DNA of 64,000 nt from Mesorhizobium sp. M4B.F.Ca.ET.203.01.1.1 (GTDB lineage Bacteria > Pseudomonadota > Alphaproteobacteria > Rhizobiales > Rhizobiaceae): assembly GCF_004791025.1 (NCBI RefSeq), contig NZ_SRUO01000004.1:62001-126000 (forward strand), read 5' to 3'. Below, one piece after another: positions 1-7,561 of the stretch (the stretch's first letter is position 1; every line of letters begins with the position of its first letter). Below the pieces are notes generated by a model. The model made no database searches. It was not told where the DNA came from and saw nothing but the letters and a program-made list of their open reading frames with translations. The translations under genes and the position numbers were made by a program.

Positions 1-47
1 GGGGCGCGTTGCAATGGCCTTGCGAAAACGTCTGCGTGGGAGGCGTC

Positions 48-257
48 ATGCCAATTCGTCGAAAAGCTCAGGACGCTGGTATTTTCGATCCGTCCGAACT
101 GGCTTTGCTGGCACGGATCTTCGAACGGCTGAAACATGAAAGCGATGCCGCCGATCGTCTCGAAGGTCTGGCGTCGCGCATCCTTGCCAATTACATGGCC
201 GGCATCACCGACGAGGAAGAACTTCTCTCGCTGTCGAGGCAACCGCTGGGTCGATAG
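48..257 (+). CDS. Small hypothetical protein (69 aa)
   Basis: A small, mostly helical soluble protein with no family I recognise. The ATG at 48 is chosen because a GGGAGG ribosome-binding site ends five bases before it; an upstream ATG at 9 has none. The central part (residues about 14-60) is charged and leucine-rich (SELALLARIFERLKHES) and ends in an acidic DEEELL stretch, as in small helical regulatory or DUF proteins of rhizobia. It converges with the TetR gene, whose stop lies about 20 bases downstream. Its upstream context is cut by the window edge. Confidence 0.6.
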   Translation: MPIRRKAQDAGIFDPSELALLARIFERLKHESDAADRLEGLASRILANYMAGITDEEELLSLSRQPLGR

Positions 258-277
258 GCCGATCGCGGCGCGCCCGA

Positions 278-922
278 CTATCGGGGCACCTTCGACGCCT
301 TCGTCGCCCCGAACCGCAACCCATCCATCAAGAGCTTGACCAGCCGCCCCGACCGGTCGCGCCAGTCGGGCGTGTTGGGGGCGGAGTAGATGCCGCCGAG
401 CGCATGCAGCACGTCGGAGGCATCGACGTCGGCGCGGATCGTGCCGGCGGCGGCGGCCGCTTCGACCAACCGTTTGAGCGCCTGAGAGACGCGGCCGGAG
501 GTGTCGGAGAACAGCGTCGAATTGGTGGTGAGCAGGATGCGCAGGCTGGTCGCCAGGCCGCGCTTGGTGGCGATGTAGTCGACGAAACGCTGCATCCAGA
601 GCTCCAGCGCGACATCGGCCGGGTGATCGCGGGCCAGCTCTTCCGCCGCCAGGCAGAGCGCCTCCACCTCGCGGCGGTAGACGATTTCGACCAGATGCTC
701 GCGGGTCGGGAAATGGCGGTAGAGCGTGCCGATGCCGACCTCTGCCTGGCGAGCGATCTCCTCCAGCGAAGCATCGACGCCGTCGGTCGCAAAAGCCTGC
801 GCCGCCACCTCGACAAGCTTGTCGCGGTTGCGCTGGGCGTCAGCGCGCAGCGGTTTTGGCGCTGGCGTGGCGGGCTTCTCGTCGGCGGTAGCTAGCGGCC
901 TTTCAGCCAATTTTGTCTCCAC
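278..922 (-). CDS. TetR/AcrR family transcriptional regulator
   Basis: A 214-residue repressor. After a disordered 25-residue Ala/Pro-rich lead, residues about 30-76 form the TetR DNA-binding domain; the recognition region reads EEIARQAEVGIGTLYRHFPTR, very close to the family consensus. The C-terminal ligand-binding half resembles the SbtR-like TetR C-terminal domain (FVDYIATKRGL...RILLTTNS). It is transcribed away from the molybdenum oxidoreductase operon, and a perfect 20-bp palindrome lies between the two transcription units, so it probably controls itself and that operon (inference). The ligand is unknown; an aldehyde or aromatic compound would fit the neighbours. Confidence 0.9.
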   Translation of the reverse strand: METKLAERPLATADEKPATPAPKPLRADAQRNRDKLVEVAAQAFATDGVDASLEEIARQAEVGIGTLYRHFPTREHLVEIVYRREVEALCLAAEELARDHPADVALELWMQRFVDYIATKRGLATSLRILLTTNSTLFSDTSGRVSQALKRLVEAAAAAGTIRADVDASDVLHALGGIYSAPNTPDWRDRSGRLVKLLMDGLRFGATKASKVPR

Positions 923-968
923 GGGTCGATTGGGGCTTGAACCGTGGCCGGTCAGCCCCCACGTAAAT

Positions 969-988
969 AAACGGAGGCGCCTCCGTTT
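969..988. promoter_or_regulatory. Palindromic TetR-type operator
   Basis: The sequence AAACGGAGGCGCCTCCGTTT is a perfect 20-bp inverted repeat of the kind bound by TetR dimers. It lies 47 bp upstream of the TetR start codon and overlaps the expected -35 position of a rightward promoter whose -10 is TATAAT at 1008-1013. Binding here would block the rightward promoter and could autoregulate the repressor. The pairing with this TetR protein is inferred from position. Confidence 0.75.
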
Positions 989-1013
989 TAGTGGAGCACC
1001 TTTATCATATAAT
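985..1013 (+). promoter_or_regulatory. Putative promoter of the aldehyde oxidoreductase operon
   Basis: A consensus -10 box TATAAT at 1008-1013 has a weak -35 (GTTTTA, 985-990) at 17-bp spacing. The -35 overlaps the TetR-type palindrome. The first structural gene starts at 1347, so the leader would be about 325 nt and would carry the inverted pair of palindromic repeats at 1080-1276. Confidence 0.45.
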
Positions 1014-1079
1014 CAGGGGGACCGGTATGTCACGTGTTCGAGAGGAGCAAAATTCGGTTGCCCGCTGGACGACGGAACT

Positions 1080-1143
1080 GCCGATCTCCCCCTCATCAGG
1101 GAGATGGCCGGCAGGCCAGAGGGGGGCGTTGTCCCGCCGACGT
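1080..1143 (-). repeat. Palindromic intergenic repeat, copy 1
   Basis: One unit of a dispersed repeat whose core on the other strand reads roughly GGCGGGACA-n-CGCCCCCCTCTG, then a GCCGGC-rich palindrome, then ATCTCCC and GGGGAGAT arms. It forms an inverted pair with copy 2 at 1213-1276; the two 30-bp cores are reverse complements with two mismatches. Other copies are at 5128, 5231, 5769, 12849, 38434, 53846 and 53968. Confidence 0.75.
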
Positions 1144-1212
1144 CGCAGCCCGCGACAAACGCGTTCGCATTTCAGGTTTCCTCTCAAGGACGTAGCCCCA
1201 ATCGCCGCGTTC

Positions 1213-1276
1213 CTTCGCGCCCCCCTCTGCCCTGCCGGGCATCTCCCCCACAAGGTGGGAGATTAGCAGCTTCCAC
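1213..1276 (+). repeat. Palindromic intergenic repeat, copy 2
   Basis: Inverted partner of copy 1, 70 bp away, between the promoter region and the first gene of the oxidoreductase operon. Its own ATCTCCC / GGGAGAT arms can fold into a small hairpin, and with copy 1 it could form a much longer stem in the leader RNA. Confidence 0.75.
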
Positions 1277-1346
1277 GCCTTGCCCCTCGCCTCCCAAGCC
1301 CCATTTCCATCCGCCTAGCGTCCAGCAATTGGAGCCCGACGCCCTC

Positions 1347-1847
1347 ATGAATGACCAATCGACCATCAGCCCCACCACCCTCTCCATCCATCTCACCATC
1401 AACGGCCGCGACCACGCGCTCGACATCGAGCCGCGCGTCACCCTGCTCGACGCGCTGCGCGATCGTCTCCATCTCACCGGCACCAAGAAGGGGTGCGACC
1501 AGGGCCAGTGCGGCGCCTGCACCGTGCATGTCGACGGCGAGCGCGTGCTGGCCTGCCTGACGCTCGCCGCGCAAGTCGCGGGCCGTTCCGTCACCACCAT
1601 CGAAGGACTGGCGGGCGAAGACGGCACGCTCAACGCCGTCCAGGCAGCCTTCCTCGAGCAGGACGCCTTCCAGTGCGGCTATTGCACGCCCGGCCAGATC
1701 ATGTCGGCGGTGGCCTGCATCCGCGAAGGCCATGCCGGCTCCGACGAAGAAATCCGCGAATACATGGCCGGCAATCTCTGCCGCTGCGGCGCTTATCCGC
1801 ACATCGTCGCCGCCGTTCGCCATGCAGCAGAGGGGCTCCGCTCATGA
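1347..1847 (+). CDS. paoA: Aldehyde oxidoreductase, 2Fe-2S subunit (PaoA-like)
   Basis: The 166-residue iron-sulfur subunit of a xanthine-oxidase-family molybdoenzyme, passing electrons from the molybdenum subunit to FAD. The plant-type ferredoxin cluster is C50, C55, C58 (CDQGQCGAC) and C70; the second [2Fe-2S] domain has C110-x2-C113 (QCGYCTPGQ) and C145-x-C147 (NLCRCGAY). All eight ligands are present. The ATG at 1347 gives the family length. E. coli PaoA carries a Tat signal; here no twin-arginine signal is visible, so the enzyme is probably cytoplasmic or exported by another route. It overlaps the FAD subunit gene by ATGA, so the genes are translationally coupled. Confidence 0.9.
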   Translation: MNDQSTISPTTLSIHLTINGRDHALDIEPRVTLLDALRDRLHLTGTKKGCDQGQCGACTVHVDGERVLACLTLAAQVAGRSVTTIEGLAGEDGTLNAVQAAFLEQDAFQCGYCTPGQIMSAVACIREGHAGSDEEIREYMAGNLCRCGAYPHIVAAVRHAAEGLRS

Positions 1848-2827
1848 GAGACTTTTCCTACCTTCGCGCCGACAGCGTGGAAGCTGCACGCAACGCCGCC
1901 GCCCTTCCCGGCGCCATGCTGCTCGCCGGCGGCACGACGCTGGTCGACCTCGCCAAATGCGGCGTCGCCGAACCTTCCGCTGTCATCGACATCAGCCATA
2001 TCAAGGGGCTCGACGCCATCGATGTCAGCGCCGGCCGCGCCGTGATCGGCGCGCTGGCGAAAATGAGCCATGTCGCCGACCATGCCGAGATCAAGGGCCG
2101 CTTCCCGGCCGTCTCGGAAGCGCTGTGGCAGGCAGCCTCGGCGCAGCTGCGCAACATGGCGAGCATCGGCGGCAATCTGATGCAGCGCACGCGCTGCCCC
2201 TATTTCCGCGATCCCGCCAACTTCCCGGCCTGCAACAAGCGCGCGCCCGGCAGCGGCTGCTCGGCGATCGGCGGGGTGACGCGCGGCCATGCCGTGCTCG
2301 GCACCAGCGAGGCCTGCATAGCCACCTATCCGGGCGATCTCGCCATCGCGCTCGTTGCCTTCGACGCCGAGGTTCATCTCGGCGAGAGGCGGCTCAAGGT
2401 CGAGGACTTCTTCCTGGCGCCGGGCGCCACGGCCGAACGTGAGCACGACATCCGCCCCGGCGAGGTGATCACGGCCATCGAGATCCCCGGCTCGGCCGCA
2501 GCCAGGCGCTCGACCTATCTCAAGGTCCGCGACCGCCAGTCCTATGAGTTCGCGGCGGCGAGTGCCGCCGTCGGGCTGGAACTCGAAGGCGACGGCCGCA
2601 CCATCCGCGACATCCGCATCGCGCTCGGCGGCGTCGCCACGAAACCGTGGCGTGCGCGTGCAGTCGAAGACGCGCTCAAAGGCAAGACGTTCGACGAGGC
2701 CACAGTCCGCAAGGCCAGCGAACTCACCATGGAGGGCGCCGTCGACCATGGCGCCAACCACTACAAGATCGAGCTCGCGCCGCGCGTCGTCGCCAGAGCC
2801 ATCCTCAAATTGGGAGAGACGGCATGA
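1844..2827 (+). CDS. paoB: Aldehyde oxidoreductase, FAD/4Fe-4S subunit (PaoB-like)
   Basis: A 327-residue FAD-binding subunit of the CO-dehydrogenase/xanthine-dehydrogenase type. The N-terminal FAD-binding fold includes LLAGGTTLVDL (26-36) and the ASIGGNLMQRTRCPY motif around 106-120. The Cys-rich insertion with C118, C130, C139 and C158 is the signature of the PaoB/4-hydroxybenzoyl-CoA reductase beta group, where it holds an extra [4Fe-4S] cluster. The C-terminal domain follows the CO_deh_flav_C pattern. Its start overlaps paoA and its stop overlaps paoC (ATGA in both cases), so the three subunits are co-translated. Confidence 0.9.
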   Translation: MRDFSYLRADSVEAARNAAALPGAMLLAGGTTLVDLAKCGVAEPSAVIDISHIKGLDAIDVSAGRAVIGALAKMSHVADHAEIKGRFPAVSEALWQAASAQLRNMASIGGNLMQRTRCPYFRDPANFPACNKRAPGSGCSAIGGVTRGHAVLGTSEACIATYPGDLAIALVAFDAEVHLGERRLKVEDFFLAPGATAEREHDIRPGEVITAIEIPGSAAARRSTYLKVRDRQSYEFAAASAAVGLELEGDGRTIRDIRIALGGVATKPWRARAVEDALKGKTFDEATVRKASELTMEGAVDHGANHYKIELAPRVVARAILKLGETA

Positions 2828-5118
2828 CCGTTCATGAGATGAAACATGCCGCGTCCGACGGCGCGCGCCTCGAAGCGGTCGGCGGGCGGCTGTCGCGCGT
2901 CGACGGCCCGGCCAAGATCACCGGCGCGGCCCACTACGCCGTCGAGCAGCAACTCGAAGGGCTGGCGCATGCGGTGATGGTGGAAAGCACCGTCGCCGCC
3001 GGCACGGTCCTTTCGATCGACACGCGCGCGGCCGAGACCGCGCCCGGCGTGCTGCTAGTGCTGACGCCGGACACCATCATACCGCTAAGGACGGCGTCGG
3101 ACTGGTTCGGCACGCCACCGCCCAACGTCCCCTATTGCCCGCTCGCCCGCGTGGTCACCTATTCCGGCCAGCATGTCGCTGCGGTGGTGGCCGAGACCTT
3201 CGAGCAGGCAGTCGCGGCCGCCGCCCTTGTCAAGGTGACCTATGACGAGACGCCGGCCATCGTCGACCTTAGCGACCCCAAGGCGGGCGACGGCATCCCG
3301 ATCGAGGCGATGACCAAGGAGTGGGGCGACGCCCAAGCCGCCTTTGCCGCTTCGCCGGTGCGCGTCTGCGCCGCCTACAACACGCCGCGCGAGTTCCAGG
3401 CGGCGATGGAACCTCATGGGCTGATCGCGCGCTGGCAGGGCGAGGCGCTCACCATCTGGGAGCCCAGCCAGTGGCTCGACGGCATGGCGCGCACCTATGC
3501 CGAATGGTTCGCGATCCCGTTCGAGAACGTGCGGCTGGTCTCGCCCTATATTGGCGGCGGCTTCGGCTCGAAGGCGCTCGCCTTGGCGCACAGCGCGGTA
3601 GCGGCGGCCTCGGCAAAGATGTTGGGACGGCCGGTCAAGCTGATGCTGACCCGGCCGCAGAATTTTACCTCCTATGGCGGCCGCGCCGCGACAAGGCAGA
3701 CCGTGGCGATCGGCGCCGATCGCGATGGCAAGATCCAGTCGATCGTGCATCGCGGCGTCAACGAGACGGCGGTCGACGGCATGTGGGTCGAGCCACTCGG
3801 CTCCGTTACCTCGATCATGTACGCCACGCCCAATTTCTCCTCGAAGCAGAATGTCGTGCGGGTCAACACCGTGGTGCCGGGCGCCAAACGGGCGCCGGGC
3901 GAAAACCCCAGTGCCTTCGGCATCGAAAGCGCGATCGACGAGCTCGCCTATGAGCTCGGTATCGATCCGCTGGAGATCCGGCTGCGCAATTACGCCGAGG
4001 AAGACCCGCACGCCAGGAAGGCATGGTCGACACGCCAGTTGCGCGAGGCCTTCGCGGCCGGCGCGGAAGCCTTCGGCTGGGCGAAGCGTTCGCCCGCGCC
4101 GCGCTCGATGCGCGACGGCCATCACCTGATCGGCTGGGGCGTCGCGGCCGGCACCTATCCGGTGCGGCGCGCCCATGGCGAGGCGGTGGTGAACATCCTC
4201 GCCGACGGTTCGGTCGAGGTCGAAAGCTCCTCCATCGACATGGGCCAGGGCACCTATACTATCCTGGCGCAGACGGCGGCCGAGACGCTAGGCGTGCCGG
4301 TGGAACAGGTGTCGGTGAAGCTGGGAGATTCCCACTTCGCTCGCGCCGGCGTTGCAGGTGGCTCCAGGCTTGCCGGTGTCATGACCGGCGCCGTCTACAA
4401 GGCGGCCAGCCAGGCGCTCGACGAGCTGATCGGGCTGGCGATCGCCGATCCGCGCTCGCCCTTCCATGCGCTGCAGGCGAACACGCTGGTGGTCAGGGAC
4501 GGCCGCATCGCCTCGCCGCGCGGCGAAGGGCCGGAGCTGTCGATCGCCGAGCTATTGTCCGCCGTCGGTCGCGAGAAGATCGAGGCCAAGGGCGACACCA
4601 TGCCGGCGACCACGACAGCGGAGGAGCGCTACAAGAACTACACCACCATCGCCATGTCGATCCCACACACCGAGGGCGACTATTCGCGCCATTCCTGGTG
4701 CGCGCATTTCGTCGAGGTCCGCGTCGACGAGGATTTCGGCACGGTGCGGGTGTCGCGCGTGGTGTCGGCGCTGGATTCAGGCCGGCTCTACAACCCGAAG
4801 CTGGCGGAAAGCCAGTGGAAGGGCGGCATCATCATGGGCATCGGCCAGGCGCTGCTGGAAGAAGGCTTGGTCGACCGCCGCCACGGCCGCATCGTCAACG
4901 GCAACCTCGCCGACTACATGATCCCGACCAATGCCGACATTCCGGATATCCAGACGATCTCGGTCGGCATTCCCGACCCGCATTCGTCAGCGCTCGGCGG
5001 CAAGGGCGTCGGCGAGCTCGGCATCGTCGGCGTCGCGCCGGCGATCGCCAACGCGGTGTTCCATGCGACGGGGAAGCGGGTAAGGGATTTGCCGATCACG
5101 CTGGAAAAATTGATCTGA
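2824..5118 (+). CDS. paoC: Aldehyde oxidoreductase, molybdopterin-binding subunit (PaoC-like)
   Basis: A 764-residue catalytic subunit that binds the molybdenum cofactor and oxidises aldehydes to carboxylic acids; E. coli PaoC is of similar length (about 730). The small N-terminal domain (RLSRVDGPAKITGAAHYA) precedes the large Mo-binding domain with PYIGGGFGSK (about 240-250), a second glycine-rich stretch (GQGTYTILAQ) and GGKGVGELGIVG near the end, where the Glu is the conserved catalytic base. No signal peptide. No XdhC/PaoD-type maturation gene follows; the operon ends here, followed by palindromic repeats. The true substrate cannot be read from sequence. Confidence 0.9.
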   Translation: MTVHEMKHAASDGARLEAVGGRLSRVDGPAKITGAAHYAVEQQLEGLAHAVMVESTVAAGTVLSIDTRAAETAPGVLLVLTPDTIIPLRTASDWFGTPPPNVPYCPLARVVTYSGQHVAAVVAETFEQAVAAAALVKVTYDETPAIVDLSDPKAGDGIPIEAMTKEWGDAQAAFAASPVRVCAAYNTPREFQAAMEPHGLIARWQGEALTIWEPSQWLDGMARTYAEWFAIPFENVRLVSPYIGGGFGSKALALAHSAVAAASAKMLGRPVKLMLTRPQNFTSYGGRAATRQTVAIGADRDGKIQSIVHRGVNETAVDGMWVEPLGSVTSIMYATPNFSSKQNVVRVNTVVPGAKRAPGENPSAFGIESAIDELAYELGIDPLEIRLRNYAEEDPHARKAWSTRQLREAFAAGAEAFGWAKRSPAPRSMRDGHHLIGWGVAAGTYPVRRAHGEAVVNILADGSVEVESSSIDMGQGTYTILAQTAAETLGVPVEQVSVKLGDSHFARAGVAGGSRLAGVMTGAVYKAASQALDELIGLAIADPRSPFHALQANTLVVRDGRIASPRGEGPELSIAELLSAVGREKIEAKGDTMPATTTAEERYKNYTTIAMSIPHTEGDYSRHSWCAHFVEVRVDEDFGTVRVSRVVSALDSGRLYNPKLAESQWKGGIIMGIGQALLEEGLVDRRHGRIVNGNLADYMIPTNADIPDIQTISVGIPDPHSSALGGKGVGELGIVGVAPAIANAVFHATGKRVRDLPITLEKLI

Positions 5119-5127
5119 GGCTGGCGC

Positions 5128-5181
5128 GAGCCCCTGCCCTGCCGGGCATCTCCCCCTCAAGGGGGGAGATTGGCGGTTTCA
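5128..5181 (+). repeat. Palindromic intergenic repeat, copy 3
   Basis: A unit reading CCCTGCCGGGCATCTCCCCC with a GGGGGGAGATTGGC arm, just after the paoC stop. It forms an inverted pair with copy 4, in the opposite relative orientation to the pair at 1080-1276. It may also act as the 3' stem of the pao transcript. Confidence 0.75.
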
Positions 5182-5230
5182 GCGCCGGCGCGCACCCTCG
5201 CAGCGTTCGAAATTGGCGAAGGCGGCGGAG

Positions 5231-5297
5231 CGAATAAACTCCCCCCTTGAGGGGGAGATGGCCGGCAGGCCAGAGGGGGGTGCTGTCCCGCCAGCGT
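5231..5297 (-). repeat. Palindromic intergenic repeat, copy 4
   Basis: Inverted partner of copy 3. It includes the extension GCTGTCCCGCC followed by TTTCAGCAA that recurs beside copy 8, showing that the mobile or copied unit is longer (about 85 bp) than the palindromic core. Confidence 0.75.
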
Positions 5298-5327
5298 TTC
5301 AGCAAATCACAGCTTCACATAGCGAGA

Positions 5328-5705
5328 TCAGGCACTCGCCAGCAAGTTCGCATCCCGCGCTAGCCGCCAGCGTCCGTCGCCTTCCTTGCGCAGTAGCGTG
5401 AGCGTGTAGCCGGAGCGCCGCACCGGCTCGCCGCCCGGTGGCGGCGCCGTCATGTCGATGCGGTTGCGGATATAGGCCCAGTCGCCGAGCAGCTTGAGTT
5501 CGACGATCTCGCTCGAGCCATCGATCTTCTCGCCCATGCCTTTGAAGGCAGGCAGCGAAGGCTGCCTTGCCGAACGGTTCCTTGGCGGGAACCATGAAGA
5601 TGACGTCGTCGGTCATCAGCGAGAGCACGGTCTCCAGATCGCCTTGCGGCTTGCCGCCATCCAGGTCTCGACCACCTGCCGGATCGCGCTTTCGTCGTCG
5701 GTCAT
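5328..5705 (-). pseudogene. SnoaL/SgcJ-like NTF2-fold protein gene with two frameshifts
   Basis: Three reading-frame segments together make a protein of the SgcJ/EcaC-type NTF2-like family: an N-terminal MTDDESAIRQVVETWMAAS segment from the ATG at 5705, a central LETVLSLMTDDVIFMVPAKE segment in a second frame, and a C-terminal segment MGEKIDGSSEIVELKLLGDWAYI and onward back in the first frame. An apparent 1-base loss near 5661 brings a TGA into frame, and a 1-base gain near 5555 restores the frame. Both lie in short G or C runs. It is either a recent pseudogene or a gene with sequencing errors; as written no full product is made. Such proteins are small (about 125 aa) and of unknown substrate. 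Confidence 0.65.
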
Positions 5706-5768
5706 TGGGTTGTCTCCCTAATGCATCCGTGAGTAGGTGGTGCACCTGTTGCCAATGGCAATGAGCGC

Positions 5769-5806
5769 CTGCGGGGGGTGATGGCCGCGAGGCCGGAGGG
5801 GGCGCG
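5769..5806 (-). repeat. Degenerate copy of the palindromic repeat
   Basis: A shortened, diverged unit (GGTGATGGCCGCGAGGCCGG followed by AGGGGGCG) between the broken SnoaL-like gene and the first barrel gene. It keeps the GATGGCCG...GGCCgGAGGGGGCG skeleton only. Confidence 0.5.
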
Positions 5807-5922
5807 AAGGATCGCGGCAATATTCCAGCTTGTGTTCGTCGCCCCAGGCTGATGCCGGGGCGCTTCAAGTTCGAGCGCTCCCCCGCGGCGGAAACGCCCG
5901 GCGCGGGGGGGTGTTCGGCGGA

Positions 5923-6600
5923 TCAGAACTTGTAGCTGAGTCCGACCCGAATATCGTGAGTCTGGAGATCGACGTGCGTTTCGGTGGTAAAGCCATTCAC
6001 CGCCGAGAGAGCCTTGCTGCCGAAGTCGGAGTAGCGATATTCGACCCGAGCGATCCACCTGTCGGAGAGGGCGTGCTCAACGCCGCCTCCAACCGTCCAG
6101 CCAACATGCGTCTCTTCACGATATGGCTGGTCACCGCCGAAGCCGCCGGTGGTCACGAGCACTTGATACCTGGCCGCGGCCACGCCGGCAGTGATGTAGG
6201 GCAAGGTCCGGTCGTAGGCGTAACCAGCCCGCAGCCGCGCAGAGCCTGACCATTTGACCTCGCCCTTGACCAAGGCGCCACCGCCGCTGCCGAAGGCCGT
6301 CTGTCCATCCACGGCAGTGTACATCAGGTCGGCTTCGGCGCCGAGTACGAAGCGGCTGGCCATTTCACGATTGAGGCCGATATGGATGCCCCCTATGAAG
6401 CCGTTCGGATCGATAGGACTGTTGAGATCGCCGCCGCCGCTGGTAACCAGGTGGTCAGAGCTTCCGACTGCGTAACCGACGTCGACGCCGGCATAGGAGC
6501 CAGACCAGTCGTAGGCAGCCTGCCCCTCATTGGTGTCCGCCGCTGATGCCAGGCCGGCAGGCGCGAGGATGAAGGCTGTCGCGAGAAGAATCGGTTTCAT
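5923..6600 (-). CDS. Outer-membrane beta-barrel protein (Omp25/31-like), copy A
   Basis: A 225-residue protein: a signal peptide (MKPILLATAFILAPAGLASA, cleaved near residue 20), then an eight-stranded-barrel domain of the OMP_b-brl type. Alternating-residue strands and Gly-rich turns run throughout (YDWSGSYAGVDVGYAVG, FVLGAEADLMYT, SARLRAGYAYDRTLPYITAGVAAARY, VGWTVGGGVEHAL, WIARVEYRYSDFG), and it ends in DIRVGLSYKF with the C-terminal Phe needed for barrel insertion. It is a tandem paralogue of the gene at 6675-7370. It is a typical rhizobial surface protein; no specific function can be assigned. Confidence 0.88.
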   Translation of the reverse strand: MKPILLATAFILAPAGLASAADTNEGQAAYDWSGSYAGVDVGYAVGSSDHLVTSGGGDLNSPIDPNGFIGGIHIGLNREMASRFVLGAEADLMYTAVDGQTAFGSGGGALVKGEVKWSGSARLRAGYAYDRTLPYITAGVAAARYQVLVTTGGFGGDQPYREETHVGWTVGGGVEHALSDRWIARVEYRYSDFGSKALSAVNGFTTETHVDLQTHDIRVGLSYKF

Positions 6601-6674
6601 CGTGTCTGCTGCCTCATAATGTTGCGCCCTCCGTTTCGGAAAGGCCGCAGAGGGGCTCCGTTCGGTTCTGCAGA

Positions 6675-7370
6675 TCAGAACTTGTAGCTGAGGCCGACCC
6701 GTAAATTGTGCGTCTTGAGATCGACGTTCGAAACCGTGCCAGGACCAAAAAGCGGCACCGAGAGATCCTTTTTACCGAAGTCGGCGTAGCGATATTCGAC
6801 GCTGGCGATCCACTTGTCAGTGAAGGCGTGGTCAACGCCAGCTCCAACCGTCCAGCCAAGATGGGTTTCGTCGTGGACTGGTATTGTACCGCCGGGGCCG
6901 TTGGTGATCACGCTCACTTCATACTTGGCGGCGGCCACGCCGGCAGTGATGTAGGGCAAGGTCCGATCGAAAGCATAGCCAGCCCGCAGCCGCGCCGAAC
7001 CCGACCACTTGAGTTCGGTGTTGAGCAGCGCGCCGGCGCCTGCGAAGGTGCTCACCCTATCTACATTGCTGTATGCGAGGTCGGCCTCGGCGCCGAGCAC
7101 GAAGCGGTTCGCCATTTCCTGGTTGACGCCGATATGGACGCCGCCAACAAAGCCGGTCGGATCGAGGGGCGCGTTGACGTCGGTGCCCCCAAGGCCAGCG
7201 CCGGCAATGAAGAGATTGGATTTTCCGGCTGCATAACCGACGTCGACGCCGGCATAGAGGCCGGACCAGTCGTAGGCGGCGGCAACGGGCGAGGTTTCAT
7301 TGATGTCCGCCGCGCATGCCATGCCGACAGGCGCGAGGATGAAGGCTGCCGCGAGAAGAATGGTTTTCAT
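6675..7370 (-). CDS. Outer-membrane beta-barrel protein (Omp25/31-like), copy B
   Basis: A 231-residue paralogue of the neighbouring barrel gene with the same architecture: signal peptide MKTILLAAAFILAPVGMACA, the YDWSGLYAGVDVGYAAG first strand, the SARLRAGYAFDRTLPYITAGVAAAKYEV core and C-terminal LRVGLSYKF. The two genes are 74 bp apart on the same strand and most similar in the signal peptide and middle strands. The loops differ most (GAGLGGTDVNAPLD against TSGGGDLNSPID), as expected for surface-exposed loops. Probably a tandem duplication. Confidence 0.88.
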   Translation of the reverse strand: MKTILLAAAFILAPVGMACAADINETSPVAAAYDWSGLYAGVDVGYAAGKSNLFIAGAGLGGTDVNAPLDPTGFVGGVHIGVNQEMANRFVLGAEADLAYSNVDRVSTFAGAGALLNTELKWSGSARLRAGYAFDRTLPYITAGVAAAKYEVSVITNGPGGTIPVHDETHLGWTVGAGVDHAFTDKWIASVEYRYADFGKKDLSVPLFGPGTVSNVDLKTHNLRVGLSYKF

Positions 7371-7561
7371 TGTCAGTCTGATGCCCCAGAAATGCTACGT
7401 TCCCCGCCGCCGAAATGCTTCGCGGGGATTCAGCTGTTGTCGACGTCCCGGTGTTGCATTGTCGGGCGGCGCGCGTCTTGGGCTGGGCCGCACTGGAATT
7501 GTCCTGGAACGCACCCCGTCACTTTCCGAACCAGTGTGGCAGATCAGCCGCAGCCGGCCGG

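Noticed and set aside
991..1266. Possible small gene in the pao leader
   Set aside because: The frame consists mostly of the two palindromic repeats and has no ribosome-binding site.
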